From: Paracoccaceae bacterium
GTDB lineage: Bacteria; Pseudomonadota; Alphaproteobacteria; Rhodobacterales; Rhodobacteraceae
Assembly: GCA_026989355.1 (NCBI GenBank)
Contig: JALSJM010000002.1
Span: 310,001 to 374,000 of the forward strand
DNA: 64,000 nt
Direction: 5' to 3'
The notes under the pieces: generated by a model
Seen by the model: the letters and a program-made list of their open reading frames with translations, nothing else
Told to the model about the DNA's origin: nothing
The model's database searches: none
Shown: positions 44,992-53,008 of the stretch, one piece after another
How positions within the stretch are numbered: position 1 is the stretch's first letter
Layout of the letters: each line of letters starts with the position of its first letter
Position numbers and translations under genes: made by a program

Positions 44992-46201
44992 TTGAAATCC
45001 TCCGCTCAGGGTTGAGCACGGTGGCGGCATCCTTCATCACATGAGAAACTCCCTGAAGGATCAGCAGGCCGCCGCCAAGCACGATGGTGATTTTCACGGG
45101 CCAGTACTGAATGCCCCATTCTGTAAAGCTGACTTCGTTCTGGTGAATGGAATCAGCCGCGAATATCCAGCCGGTCCACAGAAGCGTGAAGGCGAAGATG
45201 AAGAAGAAGACCGATGTCAGAAGATCAACGATCGCCTTCCCTCGCGGGCTGAAACTGGCATAGAAGATATCCACCCGCACATGGCTTTCGGTCAGCATCG
45301 CATAGGCGCCGGCGATCAGATACTGCATTCCGAACATCAGGAACATCGCTTCGTGGGCCCAGTTCGTGGGCGAATTGAACACGTAGCGCACCATTACTTC
45401 ATAGTAGTAGACGAACACCGCGATTACCGACCAGTAGGCCACGAACTCTCCGGCAAAAAGGGAAATGCGATCGATCACGCCGGCAAGGCCGGAGCCCACG
45501 TAATCGGCATCGTCCTTCAGTGTTTCGCGTTCGATTTCTTCGGGCGGTTCGGCCGCAATCTTCTTCAGCGCCGCCTTCAGCATGGACGGAACAAGGAAGA
45601 AATCTATCGCCATGAAGGCCGCAATCAGGAGAAAGGCATAATACGCGGTGGATGACCAGAAATTCCGCCGCTCTTCGGCTTCGGCAAGTGCCGGTTTCAG
45701 GGTGGCGGCCTCGGCGCGCAGATCGGCAAGCTTGGCTTCGGCCGTTGCAATGGCCTTTTCGGCCTTGGCGATCCTGCGCTCCTGGCGCGTTCGGGCCGAG
45801 GCGGATTCTTCGCTTTCCGGCAGTTCGGCCAGCCTTGCCTCGGCCTGTTCGATGATGCCGGTTGATTTGCGAATGCGGTTTTCACTGCGGTTCAATGCGC
45901 CCTCGATCCCCTGTATGGCCGCTACCGCATCAGAATAGGCCACCCGGGCATCGCGCTGATGCCCGTTGGCAAAGAGGATGACGGCAAAGAGCGGCCAGTA
46001 CAGGAATCCCCAAGGGTTTTTCAGATAAAGGCGATGAAAGCCGAACATGCCCCCTACGAGCCAGATGAAATAGGCTACGCCCAGGCTGCGCGAGCCCCTT
46101 GGCGGCTGGGGACGGCGGGCCATGTACATCGCCACCAGCGGAAAGATGACGAGCCCTGACCAATAGAGCCAGTGCGGCAACACGAAATCGACGCTCGGCA
46201 T
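44981..46201 (-). CDS. dctQ: TRAP small subunit DctQ with N-terminal TM2-like domain and coiled coil
   Basis: 406 residues, more than twice the usual DctQ length (about 160-200). Residues 10-80 contain two or three helices with a TM2-like motif (GGMFGFHRLYLKNPWG, 50-65). Residues 85-180 are a charged Ala/Glu/Arg-rich coiled coil. A helix spans 185-208. Residues 240-400 are the DctQ domain, with YYYEVMVRYVFNSPTNWAHE (265-284). The frame is continuous and no frameshift is seen. AGGAG sits 8 nt before the ATG. DctQ links DctP docking to DctM; the extension might anchor the complex to something else. The DctQ part is certain; the extension role is unknown. Confidence 0.88.
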   Translation of the reverse strand: MPSVDFVLPHWLYWSGLVIFPLVAMYMARRPQPPRGSRSLGVAYFIWLVGGMFGFHRLYLKNPWGFLYWPLFAVILFANGHQRDARVAYSDAVAAIQGIEGALNRSENRIRKSTGIIEQAEARLAELPESEESASARTRQERRIAKAEKAIATAEAKLADLRAEAATLKPALAEAEERRNFWSSTAYYAFLLIAAFMAIDFFLVPSMLKAALKKIAAEPPEEIERETLKDDADYVGSGLAGVIDRISLFAGEFVAYWSVIAVFVYYYEVMVRYVFNSPTNWAHEAMFLMFGMQYLIAGAYAMLTESHVRVDIFYASFSPRGKAIVDLLTSVFFFIFAFTLLWTGWIFAADSIHQNEVSFTEWGIQYWPVKITIVLGGGLLILQGVSHVMKDAATVLNPERRISNGA

Positions 46202-46237
46202 GGATTCAACTCCTGTGAGCCAGATGTGCCAATGCGC

Positions 46238-46264
46238 GGGCCCGCACGATCAGGGTGCGGGCCC
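46238..46264 (-). promoter_or_regulatory. Intra-operon hairpin between dctP and dctQ
   Basis: GGGCCCGCAC (46238-46247) pairs perfectly with GTGCGGGCCC (46255-46264) over 7 nt. There is no T tract. It lies just after the dctP stop inside the 82-nt gap. Such stems often protect the binding-protein mRNA from 3' decay or cause partial read-through, giving more binding protein than permease. That role is inferred. Confidence 0.65.
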
Positions 46265-46283
46265 GTCGGATGTGGGTGAAGGT

Positions 46284-47378
46284 TCAGAGATCGAGATCGT
46301 GGCCTGCGATCATGTCTTCCGTCACGTATCCGAGCGAGGGAGACATCATGTAATCAAGCTGGGCCTTGAACACCCGGGCGGCGTCCTTGTCCTTGTTGGC
46401 CCATTTGAACCAGATCGGCACGGCGATCTCGGTCAGTGCCTCCACATCGTCTTCGCTGAGGCGTGTCACTTCGGCGCCGTCTTCCTCGAACTTCTTCCAG
46501 GCGTCCTGATCGGCCTTCTGGATTGCGGCATGGTGCATGTCGGAATAGGCGTGCACTTCCATCTCGACGAAGGTTTTCAGATCGTCCGGAAGCGCTTCCC
46601 AGGATTTCATGCCCACGGTAAGGTCCATCAGGTCAACCGGTTGATAGACGCTCATGAAGCCCGGCGGTCCGAGCACCACGTATTTCGTGACCTGGCTGAA
46701 GCCGAGTGCATAGTTGATGGCCGGACCCACATAGTCGGCCACGTCGATCGTGCCCTTTTCAAGCGCCGGGAAGATTTCCGATCCGGGCAGAAGGGTTGTC
46801 TTGGCGCCAAGTGCCTGGAATACCTCGGCCACCATGCCGCCGGGCAGGCGCATCTTGCGGCCGCGGAAGTCATCGATCGAGCGGATCGGCACCTTCGAGT
46901 GAATGATGTTCGGGCCGTGCTGGATGGGCCCCACGTAATACATGCCTTCACGGGCGAACAGCTCGCGCGCCATCTCAAGCCCGCCAAGACCATAGTAGAA
47001 CACGTCCCATTCACCCGGCTGGCGTGGTCCCAGAGGATAGGAGCTGAGAAACACCGAAGCCGGAATGCGGCCGGCCCAGTAAAGGGTAAAGGGGTTCATG
47101 GCATCGAGAACGCCATTCTTTACCGCGTCGAACAGCTGGAAATCGCCCACCACATCCTTGGCACCAAAGGGGATGAATTCCATCTCGCCTCCGGATTTTT
47201 CCTTGATCGAGGCGCACCAGTCCTTGAATATCTGCAGCCCGATGCCGCCGGGCCAGGATGTCTGGATCTTCCAGGTAATGGTTTTTGCCTGGGCATTGGC
47301 AATCGCCGGTGCAGCCAGCGTGCCTGCGGCTGCCAGCCCCGCGCCCTTCATCAGGAAATCGCGTCTGTTGGTTTTCAT
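46284..47378 (-). CDS. dctP: TRAP transporter substrate-binding protein DctP (2-oxo/2-hydroxy acid type)
   Basis: Periplasmic solute receptor, 364 residues. The Tat signal is TNRRDFLMKGAGLAAAGTLA. The mature protein has TWKIQTSWPGGIGLQIFKDW, PGEWDVFYYGLGGLEMAREL, the binding Arg region DDFRGRKMRLPGGMVAEVF, and GTIDVADYVGPAINYALGF. These blocks recall TakP-like receptors for keto acids and lactate. It is 148 nt downstream of bhcD on the same strand with a strong AAGGAGGAG site. Linked to the beta-hydroxyaspartate cycle, glycolate, glyoxylate or a related acid is the likely ligand; this is inference. Confidence 0.9.
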   Translation of the reverse strand: MKTNRRDFLMKGAGLAAAGTLAAPAIANAQAKTITWKIQTSWPGGIGLQIFKDWCASIKEKSGGEMEFIPFGAKDVVGDFQLFDAVKNGVLDAMNPFTLYWAGRIPASVFLSSYPLGPRQPGEWDVFYYGLGGLEMARELFAREGMYYVGPIQHGPNIIHSKVPIRSIDDFRGRKMRLPGGMVAEVFQALGAKTTLLPGSEIFPALEKGTIDVADYVGPAINYALGFSQVTKYVVLGPPGFMSVYQPVDLMDLTVGMKSWEALPDDLKTFVEMEVHAYSDMHHAAIQKADQDAWKKFEEDGAEVTRLSEDDVEALTEIAVPIWFKWANKDKDAARVFKAQLDYMMSPSLGYVTEDMIAGHDLDL

Positions 47379-47526
47379 CTTGGTTCTCCTCCTTGTTGAA
47401 GTCTCCTGGTTGCGGTTTCATGATTTTGTCACACCGCCGGTCGGCCCTTGTTTTACTGGTTTTTTCCGGTTTTCCGGGCCTTTTTCCGCCTGGCGCATGC
47501 CGGCACAGACGGAAAGCCAATGCTGA

Positions 47527-48492
47527 TCATAGCATGATTTCCTCTGCGATACCCTTCTCGCCAGCATCTCTTGCGGCAGCCGAGGCCACGGCCAGATCCT
47601 GCAGGCCAACCCCGGTTCCATCGAACAGCGTTATCTCTGCGGGCGATGTCCGTCCGGGATGGACACCGTTGATCACTGCTCCGATCGGGGTGATATGGTC
47701 TTTTGCGATCAGCCCGTTGGCAACGGCATGCTGGGCCTCGCCGATGGTGATGGACTGCGCCACCTCATCGGTGAACACGGTTGCAGCGGCAAGAATTTCG
47801 GGATCAAGCTCCTGCTTGCCCTTCGTGTCGGTGCCCATGCAGGCAATATGCGTGCCGGGGCGGATCCAGTCTTTCATCAGCAGCGGTTCGTGGGCCGAGG
47901 TGATGGTGATGATCACATCGGCCTGCGCCCCCAGCTCTTCGCGGCTCACCGCCTCGAAGGGCAGGTCAAGCTCTTCCGCCACCCGTGCCAGATTGGGCAG
48001 CATGTCGGGATGATAGTTCCATGCCACCACGCGTTCGAAGCCGCGCTGTTCGGCAGCCGCGCGCAACTGGAACTGCGATTGATGCCCGGCGCCGACCATG
48101 CCCAGCACCTTTGCATCCTTGCGTGCCAGGTGGTTGATCGAGATCGCCGAAGCCGCCGCAGTGCGGAGGGCGGTAAGATGATTCCCCCCCACCAGTGCCG
48201 AAAGCTGCCCGGTGTCTGGGTCGAACAGGAATACGGTGGATTGATGGTTTGTCAGCCCCTTCCCGGCGTTGTGCGGCCAGTAGCCGCCGGCCTTCACGCC
48301 CAGCACCAGGCTGGCGCGATCGAAGCCCGATTTGAAGCCGTAGAGGGCATCGGCGTGCCCGATGGCTTCGCGCACCACGGGAAAATTCCAGGCATCCCCC
48401 CGCGCCATGGCACCGAACACCGCCTCGACCGCCTCATAGGCGAGCGGGCGCGTCATCACCTTCCGGCAGGTTTCTTCCGTTACGATCAGCAT
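47527..48492 (-). CDS. bhcD: Iminosuccinate reductase BhcD (ornithine cyclodeaminase/mu-crystallin fold)
   Basis: Last step of the beta-hydroxyaspartate cycle: NADH-dependent reduction of iminosuccinate to L-aspartate, the amino donor for BhcA. 321 residues of the OCD family: GVKAGGYWPHNAGKGLTNHQ, TALRTAAASAISINHLARKD, Rossmann motif LGMVGAGHQSQFQLRAA, and HIACMGTDTKGKQELDPEIL. The start shares one base with the bhcC stop (TGATG). Order and family membership match the Paracoccus denitrificans bhcABCD cluster described in 2019. Alone, the gene could be called an ornithine cyclodeaminase; the context decides. Confidence 0.9.
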   Translation of the reverse strand: MLIVTEETCRKVMTRPLAYEAVEAVFGAMARGDAWNFPVVREAIGHADALYGFKSGFDRASLVLGVKAGGYWPHNAGKGLTNHQSTVFLFDPDTGQLSALVGGNHLTALRTAAASAISINHLARKDAKVLGMVGAGHQSQFQLRAAAEQRGFERVVAWNYHPDMLPNLARVAEELDLPFEAVSREELGAQADVIITITSAHEPLLMKDWIRPGTHIACMGTDTKGKQELDPEILAAATVFTDEVAQSITIGEAQHAVANGLIAKDHITPIGAVINGVHPGRTSPAEITLFDGTGVGLQDLAVASAAARDAGEKGIAEEIML

Positions 48493-49649
48493 CAGTATGC
48501 AAGCCCCCGTGCGGTGACCGGGATCACGTCTTCCACCCTGTCTCCGCGGACAAGCACATACCAGTCATGCACATTGCAGGTGGGATCGCAATGTCCGGGG
48601 ATCAGGCGGATCTTCTGGTTGATCGCAAGCTTGCCCTCGGGGTCGGCGATCACTCCGTGTTCGTCCGAACATTTCACGTATTCGACGCCTTCGATACCGT
48701 GCACCTTGGGCAGGCCGCTATCAACCGATTGCGCTTTCAGCCCGGCATCGACCACCGCCTTGTCGGGCTTGGCGTGGCTCATCACCTGGGTGAGCAGGAA
48801 CAGTGACGAGGCAAACTGGGTTTCTGAAATCGGTTGGCCGTTTTCGTCGAGGATGCGGCCGTAGTCGGCATCCATGAAGGCATAGGAACCGCATTGCAGT
48901 TCGTTATAAACCCCTGACGTACCTTCAAAATAATAGCTGCCGGTGCCGCCGCCGCCGACGATGTCGCATTCCAGCCCCTCGGCCTTCAGGGCATCGACAG
49001 CCTTGCGCACCATGGCTACGGCGATGTCGATCTTTTCCTTGCGGTCTTCGTAGCGGTCAAGGTGTTGCATGGCACCTTGATAGGCCTGGATACCGGAAAA
49101 TTTCAGCCCCTGGGCCGCATCTATCGCCTTGGCGATCTTCACGACATCGGCGGTTTCTGTCACGCCACAGCGGCCTGCGCCGCAGTCGATTTCCACCAGA
49201 CATTCGATTTCGGTTCCGTGCTTTTGGGCCGCGGCGGAAAGATCGGCGACATTGGCTATGTCATCCACACACACAATCGCGCGCGCCCCCAGCTTCGGCA
49301 GGCGGGCAAGGCGGTCGATCTTGGCCGGATCCCGCACCTCGTTTGAAACGAGAATGTCCTTGATGCCTTCGCGGGCAAAGGCCTCGGCCTCGCTTACCTT
49401 CTGGCAGCAGATACCGCAGGCGCCGCGTTCGATCTGCATCTTCGCGATATCGGCCGATTTGTGCATCTTGCCATGCACGCGCAGACGCACACCCATCTGA
49501 TCGGCAGCCTTCTGCATCTTGTCGAGATTTTCTTCGAGCACGTCCATATCAACGATCAGACAGGGTGTCTGCACATCGGCGGCATTCATGCCGGGTTTGG
49601 CGGGAATGTTGTAGCCAACTTCGTATTCTTCGAAATTCATGTCTTTCAT
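48492..49649 (-). CDS. bhcC: Beta-hydroxyaspartate aldolase BhcC (D-threonine-aldolase-like)
   Basis: Condenses glycine and glyoxylate to (2R,3S)-beta-hydroxyaspartate. Fold-type III PLP enzyme, 385 residues. QTPCLIVDMDVLEENLDKMQ opens the barrel; the PLP Lys is K61 in RVHGKMHKSADIAK; VEIDCGAGRCGV and GGGGTGSYYFE bind phosphate; the metal site is GHCDPTCNVHDW near the end. I start at ATG 49649, with AGGAGG 5 nt upstream. It lies 20 nt after bhcB and overlaps bhcD by 1 nt. The operon context separates it from true D-threonine aldolases. Confidence 0.92.
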   Translation of the reverse strand: MKDMNFEEYEVGYNIPAKPGMNAADVQTPCLIVDMDVLEENLDKMQKAADQMGVRLRVHGKMHKSADIAKMQIERGACGICCQKVSEAEAFAREGIKDILVSNEVRDPAKIDRLARLPKLGARAIVCVDDIANVADLSAAAQKHGTEIECLVEIDCGAGRCGVTETADVVKIAKAIDAAQGLKFSGIQAYQGAMQHLDRYEDRKEKIDIAVAMVRKAVDALKAEGLECDIVGGGGTGSYYFEGTSGVYNELQCGSYAFMDADYGRILDENGQPISETQFASSLFLLTQVMSHAKPDKAVVDAGLKAQSVDSGLPKVHGIEGVEYVKCSDEHGVIADPEGKLAINQKIRLIPGHCDPTCNVHDWYVLVRGDRVEDVIPVTARGLAY

Positions 49650-49669
49650 GGTGTCCTCCTGTGCCTGAT

Positions 49670-50617
49670 TCACATCCAGGGCAGCTTCTTCAGATCCACG
49701 TTGCCACCTGTCAGGATCACGCCCAAGCGCTTGCCCGCGAAGCGTTCCCTGTTTTTCAGGATGGTAGCCAGTGTTACCGCGCTTGATGGTTCGACCACGA
49801 TCTTCATACGCTGCCAGATCAGATACATGGCGTCGATTATTTCCTGCTCTTCGGCCAGCAGGATATCGGTTACGTGATTCTTCACGAAATGCCAGGTCAG
49901 ATCCTTGAGCGGCACTTTCAGCCCGTCAGCCACCGTTACCGGCGCATCGTCGGCGATGATGTGGCCGGCCTTGAAGGAGCGCCAGGCGTCATCGGCCTGT
50001 TTCGGCTCGGCGGCGAATATCTCTACATCGGGGGCGATGTTCGAAAGCGTCAGGCAGGTGCCCGAAACCATCCCGCCGCCGCCGATCGGGGCGATCACCG
50101 CATCCAGCCCCTCGATCTGGTTCATCAGTTCGCGCGAACAGGTGCCCTGCCCGGCGATTACCCGCGGATCGTTGTAGGGGTGCACGAATTCGGCCCCGGT
50201 TTCGGCCACCACCTTCGCGAAGACTTCTTCACGCGAGCTGGTCGAGGGCTCGCATTCGGTGATCGTGCCGCCATAGCCGCGCACGGCTTCCTTCTTGGCT
50301 TCGGGGGCGGTGCGGGGCATGACCACCTGGCACGGAATACCCCGTCGTCCGGCGGCATAGGACAGGCTCAGCCCGTGATTGCCCGATGAATGGGTGGCCA
50401 CGCCGCGTTTCGCCTGTTCGTCGGTCAGGGAAAACACTGCATTCGAAGCTCCACGGGCCTTGAACACGCCGGCCTTCTGGAAATTCTCGCATTTGAAGAA
50501 AAGTTCGGCCCCGGTCATCCGGTTGAAGGTTTCCGAGGTCAGGACAGGGGTTTCGTGCACATGGGGGCGGATGCGTTCATGTGCCTTTTCGACATCTTCA
50601 TAGGTGGGAATCTGCAT
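49670..50617 (-). CDS. bhcB: Beta-hydroxyaspartate dehydratase BhcB (serine/threonine-dehydratase-like)
   Basis: Removes water from beta-hydroxyaspartate to give iminosuccinate. Fold-type II PLP enzyme, 315 residues. The PLP Lys is K53 in KAGVFKARGASNAV; ATHSSGNHGLSLSYAA binds substrate; VIAPIGGGGMVSGTCL binds the PLP phosphate; VVEPSSAVTLAT and GVILTGGNVDL finish the domain. It is close to serine racemase and hydroxyaspartate dehydratases in layout. AGAGGAGG precedes the ATG at 50617. Gaps of 12 nt from bhcA and 20 nt to bhcC mark one operon. Confidence 0.92.
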   Translation of the reverse strand: MQIPTYEDVEKAHERIRPHVHETPVLTSETFNRMTGAELFFKCENFQKAGVFKARGASNAVFSLTDEQAKRGVATHSSGNHGLSLSYAAGRRGIPCQVVMPRTAPEAKKEAVRGYGGTITECEPSTSSREEVFAKVVAETGAEFVHPYNDPRVIAGQGTCSRELMNQIEGLDAVIAPIGGGGMVSGTCLTLSNIAPDVEIFAAEPKQADDAWRSFKAGHIIADDAPVTVADGLKVPLKDLTWHFVKNHVTDILLAEEQEIIDAMYLIWQRMKIVVEPSSAVTLATILKNRERFAGKRLGVILTGGNVDLKKLPWM

Positions 50618-50629
50618 CTTGCGCCTCCT

Positions 50630-51820
50630 CTATGCCGCGGCTCGAACCTGATCGCCGGCGGTGTTGCGAAAATGCTCCTGCGCAGCGGCCACCCCGGCGC
50701 CAAGTGCGATCGGATAGTCCAGATCTTTCATCGCCATCTCGATAGTGGCCAGCCCCGAAAGCACCATCACGTCGGTCAGTGCACCCAGATGGCCGATGCG
50801 GAAGGCCCTGCCGGCCATCTTGCCCAGCCCGATGCCGAAGGATACGCCATAGGCGTTGTAGGCGTGATCGGTGAGCGCGTTGGAATCGAAACCCTCGGGA
50901 ACATAGATGGCGCTGACACTGTCGGAATGAAGATCGGGCGATTTTGCCACCAGCTTCAGCCCCCAGGCATCGACAGCCTTGCGCACGCCCGTGGCCAGTC
51001 GGCGGTGGCGGGCGTAAACATTGTCGAGCCCTTCTTCGAACAGCATGTCGAGACTCTCGCGCAGGCCGTAGATCAGGTTGAGCGGCGGGGTATAGGGAAA
51101 ACCGCCCGAGGTATTGGCCACGCGCATGTCGCGGAAATCGAAGTAGCAGCGGTGCGCGCGCGCATCTTCGGCGGCGGCCAGTGCCTTTTGTGAAACCGCC
51201 AGAACGGCGGCGCCGGCCGGCAGCATGAAGCCCTTCTGCGAACCGGAAATGGCCACGTCCACGCCCCAGGCGTCCATGCGGAAATCCATCGAGCCAAGTG
51301 AAGAAACGCAATCGACGAACAGCATCGCCGGGTGGGCGGCGGCGTCGATGGCGGCACGCACGGCGCCCACGTCCGAAAGCACGCCGGTCGCGGTTTCGTT
51401 GTGAGTGACCAGCACGGCCCTGATCTCATGGCCCTTGTCGGCGGCCAGGATTTCGCCAAAGCGATCGGCCGGCGCCCCGGTACCCCACTCGCACTCGAGC
51501 ACCTGCACATCCAGGCCGTGGCGCTGGCACATGTCGATCCAGCGGTGACTGAACATGCCGTAGCGGGCGATCAGAACCCTGTCGCCGGGGCTCAGTGTGT
51601 TGGTAATCGCCGCTTCCCAGCCTCCGGTGCCGCTGGACGGAAAGATGAAGGTTTCGCCGTTTTCGGTGCGGAACACCTTTTTCAAATCATGCAGGACCGG
51701 TGCGAAAACTTCTACGAAATCGGGTGCACGGTGATCGAGGGTCTGCACGTTCATCGCATTGCGAAGGCGGTCGGGAATGTTGGTGGGGCCTGGGATGAAC
51801 ACCGGGTTGAGGCCGAACAT
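50630..51820 (-). CDS. bhcA: L-aspartate:glyoxylate aminotransferase BhcA (serine-glyoxylate aminotransferase fold)
   Basis: First step of the cycle: glyoxylate plus L-aspartate gives glycine and oxaloacetate. Class V aminotransferase, 396 residues. NPVFIPGPTNIPDRLRNAMN is the family opening, TFIFPSSGTGGWEAAI binds PLP, and the PLP Lys is K196 in DVAISGSQKGFMLPAG. The C-terminal domain has GHLGALTDVMVLSGLATIEM. The ATG at 51820 follows GAGGAAA. Its promoter lies in the gap shared with bhcR. Without context it would be named serine-glyoxylate aminotransferase; the bhcBCD genes behind it argue for BhcA. Confidence 0.92.
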   Translation of the reverse strand: MFGLNPVFIPGPTNIPDRLRNAMNVQTLDHRAPDFVEVFAPVLHDLKKVFRTENGETFIFPSSGTGGWEAAITNTLSPGDRVLIARYGMFSHRWIDMCQRHGLDVQVLECEWGTGAPADRFGEILAADKGHEIRAVLVTHNETATGVLSDVGAVRAAIDAAAHPAMLFVDCVSSLGSMDFRMDAWGVDVAISGSQKGFMLPAGAAVLAVSQKALAAAEDARAHRCYFDFRDMRVANTSGGFPYTPPLNLIYGLRESLDMLFEEGLDNVYARHRRLATGVRKAVDAWGLKLVAKSPDLHSDSVSAIYVPEGFDSNALTDHAYNAYGVSFGIGLGKMAGRAFRIGHLGALTDVMVLSGLATIEMAMKDLDYPIALGAGVAAAQEHFRNTAGDQVRAAA

Positions 51821-51877
51821 GGCAGATTTCCTCGGAATGGTTCAAGATCTGGGTGCAGTCGCGCGACCGTTGCCATC

Positions 51878-51905
51878 ATCATATCTTGGTAGTGGGATTT
51901 TTCAA
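51878..51905 (-). promoter_or_regulatory. Sigma-70 promoter of the bhcABCD-dctPQM operon
   Basis: On the minus strand: -35 TTGAAA (51905-51900), a 16-nt spacer, and -10 TATGAT (51883-51878), each one base from consensus. The predicted start is near 51871, leaving a leader of about 50 nt to bhcA. A dyad site lies directly upstream of the -35, where an activator would bind. Confidence 0.65.
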
Positions 51906-51912
51906 TTTTTCT

Positions 51913-51925
51913 GAAAATACTTTCC
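51913..51925. promoter_or_regulatory. Candidate BhcR operator 1 (activator position at the bhcA promoter)
   Basis: Read on the minus strand: GGAAA-GTA-TTTTC, a dyad with one mismatch, centred at 51919 and about 48 nt upstream of the predicted bhcA transcription start. It has the same plan and spacing as the second site at 52002-52014. Binding by BhcR is inferred. Confidence 0.5.
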
Positions 51926-51966
51926 GATTTCCTGGGAGGACAGGCAGCCCACTGATTTTCCTATAT

Positions 51967-51994
51967 TTTACATTTTCATAATCACTGTTATGAC
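51967..51994 (+). promoter_or_regulatory. Possible bhcR promoter
   Basis: TTTACA (51967-51972), a 16-nt spacer and TATGAC (51989-51994) form a plausible but weaker sigma-70 promoter in an AT-rich stretch. The predicted start falls at about 52001, inside the palindrome at 52001-52015, which would suit self-repression. Confidence 0.45.
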
Positions 51995-52000
51995 TTGCTG

Positions 52001-52015
52001 TGGAAAATATTTCCA
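52001..52015. promoter_or_regulatory. Candidate BhcR operator 2 (perfect palindrome)
   Basis: TGGAAA-ATA-TTTCCA: two perfect 6-bp arms around 3 nt. It lies 77 nt upstream of the chosen bhcR start and 89 bp (centre to centre) from operator 1. This size and symmetry fit IclR-family sites. The assignment is inferred from position. Confidence 0.55.
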
Positions 52016-52092
52016 AGGGAAGCGAAGCGTATTCCCTCCCGCCGGGAATCACCCGTGCCGTCTGGCCCGCAATGAACAGGAGAACCCGAAGG

Positions 52093-52914
52093 ATGTCGTC
52101 CGAAACCATGCTCAAGCGCAAGAGAGGGCGCCCCAGAACCGCCCGTCCGGATTCCGGGATCATGCCCGTGCGCGCACTGGACCGTGGGCTGATGCTGTTG
52201 CAGGCCCTTTCGGGCGAGGGACGCGCCAGGCTGAGCGATCTTGCCGATATAGTCGGGCTGCCGGTATCCACGGCGCATCGGCTGCTGGCCACCCTGCAGC
52301 AGCACGGGTTTGCCGAATTCGATGAAACCGCGCAGGAATGGTCGGTTGGAATCGGAGCCTACCGCACCGGTACGGCCTATCTGATGGGCACCAATCTTGT
52401 GGATGGCTCGCGCCGGATCATGCACCGGCTGATGGAGGATACAGGCGAAACGGCAAATCTCGCGATTCTCGAAGATGGATGGATCGTTTTCGTTTCTCAG
52501 GTTGAAACCCGCAACCCGGTGCGCGCCTTCTTCCGGCCCGGTTCGCGCAGTCCGATGCATGCTTCGGGTATCGGCAAGGCCATACTTGCCGCCCTGCCCG
52601 AGCGTGAAATCGCGGCGATCCTGCGTGCACGGGGGCTTGACGCCTTCACGCCGCGCACCCTGATCACCCCCGAGACGCTGATGGCTGATCTTGCCCGGAT
52701 CAGGGCCAGGGGATGGGCGCTTGATGACGAGGAACACCATGCGGGGATGCGCTGTGTGGCCGCAGTGATACGCAACGGGTTTGGCGAAGCTGTAGCCGGG
52801 GTTTCGGTATCGGGGCCTGCAGGGCGTTTCGATGATGATTCGATCGTTCGCTATGCCACTGCTGTCGTCTGTGCTGCCGGCGAGATTTCCGAGGTGATCG
52901 GCGGCAGACCATGA
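52093..52914 (+). CDS. bhcR: IclR-family regulator BhcR of the beta-hydroxyaspartate cycle
   Basis: 273 residues. The N-terminal winged helix (VRALDRGLMLLQALSGEGRA, LSDLADIVGLPVSTAHRLLATLQQHGF) precedes an IclR effector domain (MHRLMEDTGETANLAILEDG; FFRPGSRSPMHASGIGKAIL; GMRCVAAVIRNGFGEAVAGVSVSGP). I start at ATG 52093, with AGGAG about 10 nt upstream; the open frame reaches a GTG at 52000, but that start would overlap the palindromic operator and lacks a ribosome site. In Paracoccus BhcR activates the bhc genes and responds to glyoxylate. It is divergent from bhcA. Confidence 0.88.
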   Translation: MSSETMLKRKRGRPRTARPDSGIMPVRALDRGLMLLQALSGEGRARLSDLADIVGLPVSTAHRLLATLQQHGFAEFDETAQEWSVGIGAYRTGTAYLMGTNLVDGSRRIMHRLMEDTGETANLAILEDGWIVFVSQVETRNPVRAFFRPGSRSPMHASGIGKAILAALPEREIAAILRARGLDAFTPRTLITPETLMADLARIRARGWALDDEEHHAGMRCVAAVIRNGFGEAVAGVSVSGPAGRFDDDSIVRYATAVVCAAGEISEVIGGRP

Positions 52915-53008
52915 GTGCCGCACACCCGGATTGCGGATATTCGTTCAGAAAGAACGTTCCGGGCCACGTACCTTGACCACACCGATAGAGCCCGCACATC
53001 CTGCCAGG

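Noticed and set aside
47379-47526. Terminator or promoter separating bhcD from dctP
   Set aside because: Only a short CCGG-TTTT-CCGG stem without a T tract on the minus strand, and no convincing sigma-70 promoter for dctP, so the genes are treated as one operon.
46200-48864. Two plus-strand open frames (399 and 401 residues) over dctP and bhcD-bhcC
   Set aside because: Antisense to genes with strong family motifs and operon spacing; no ribosome sites fit.
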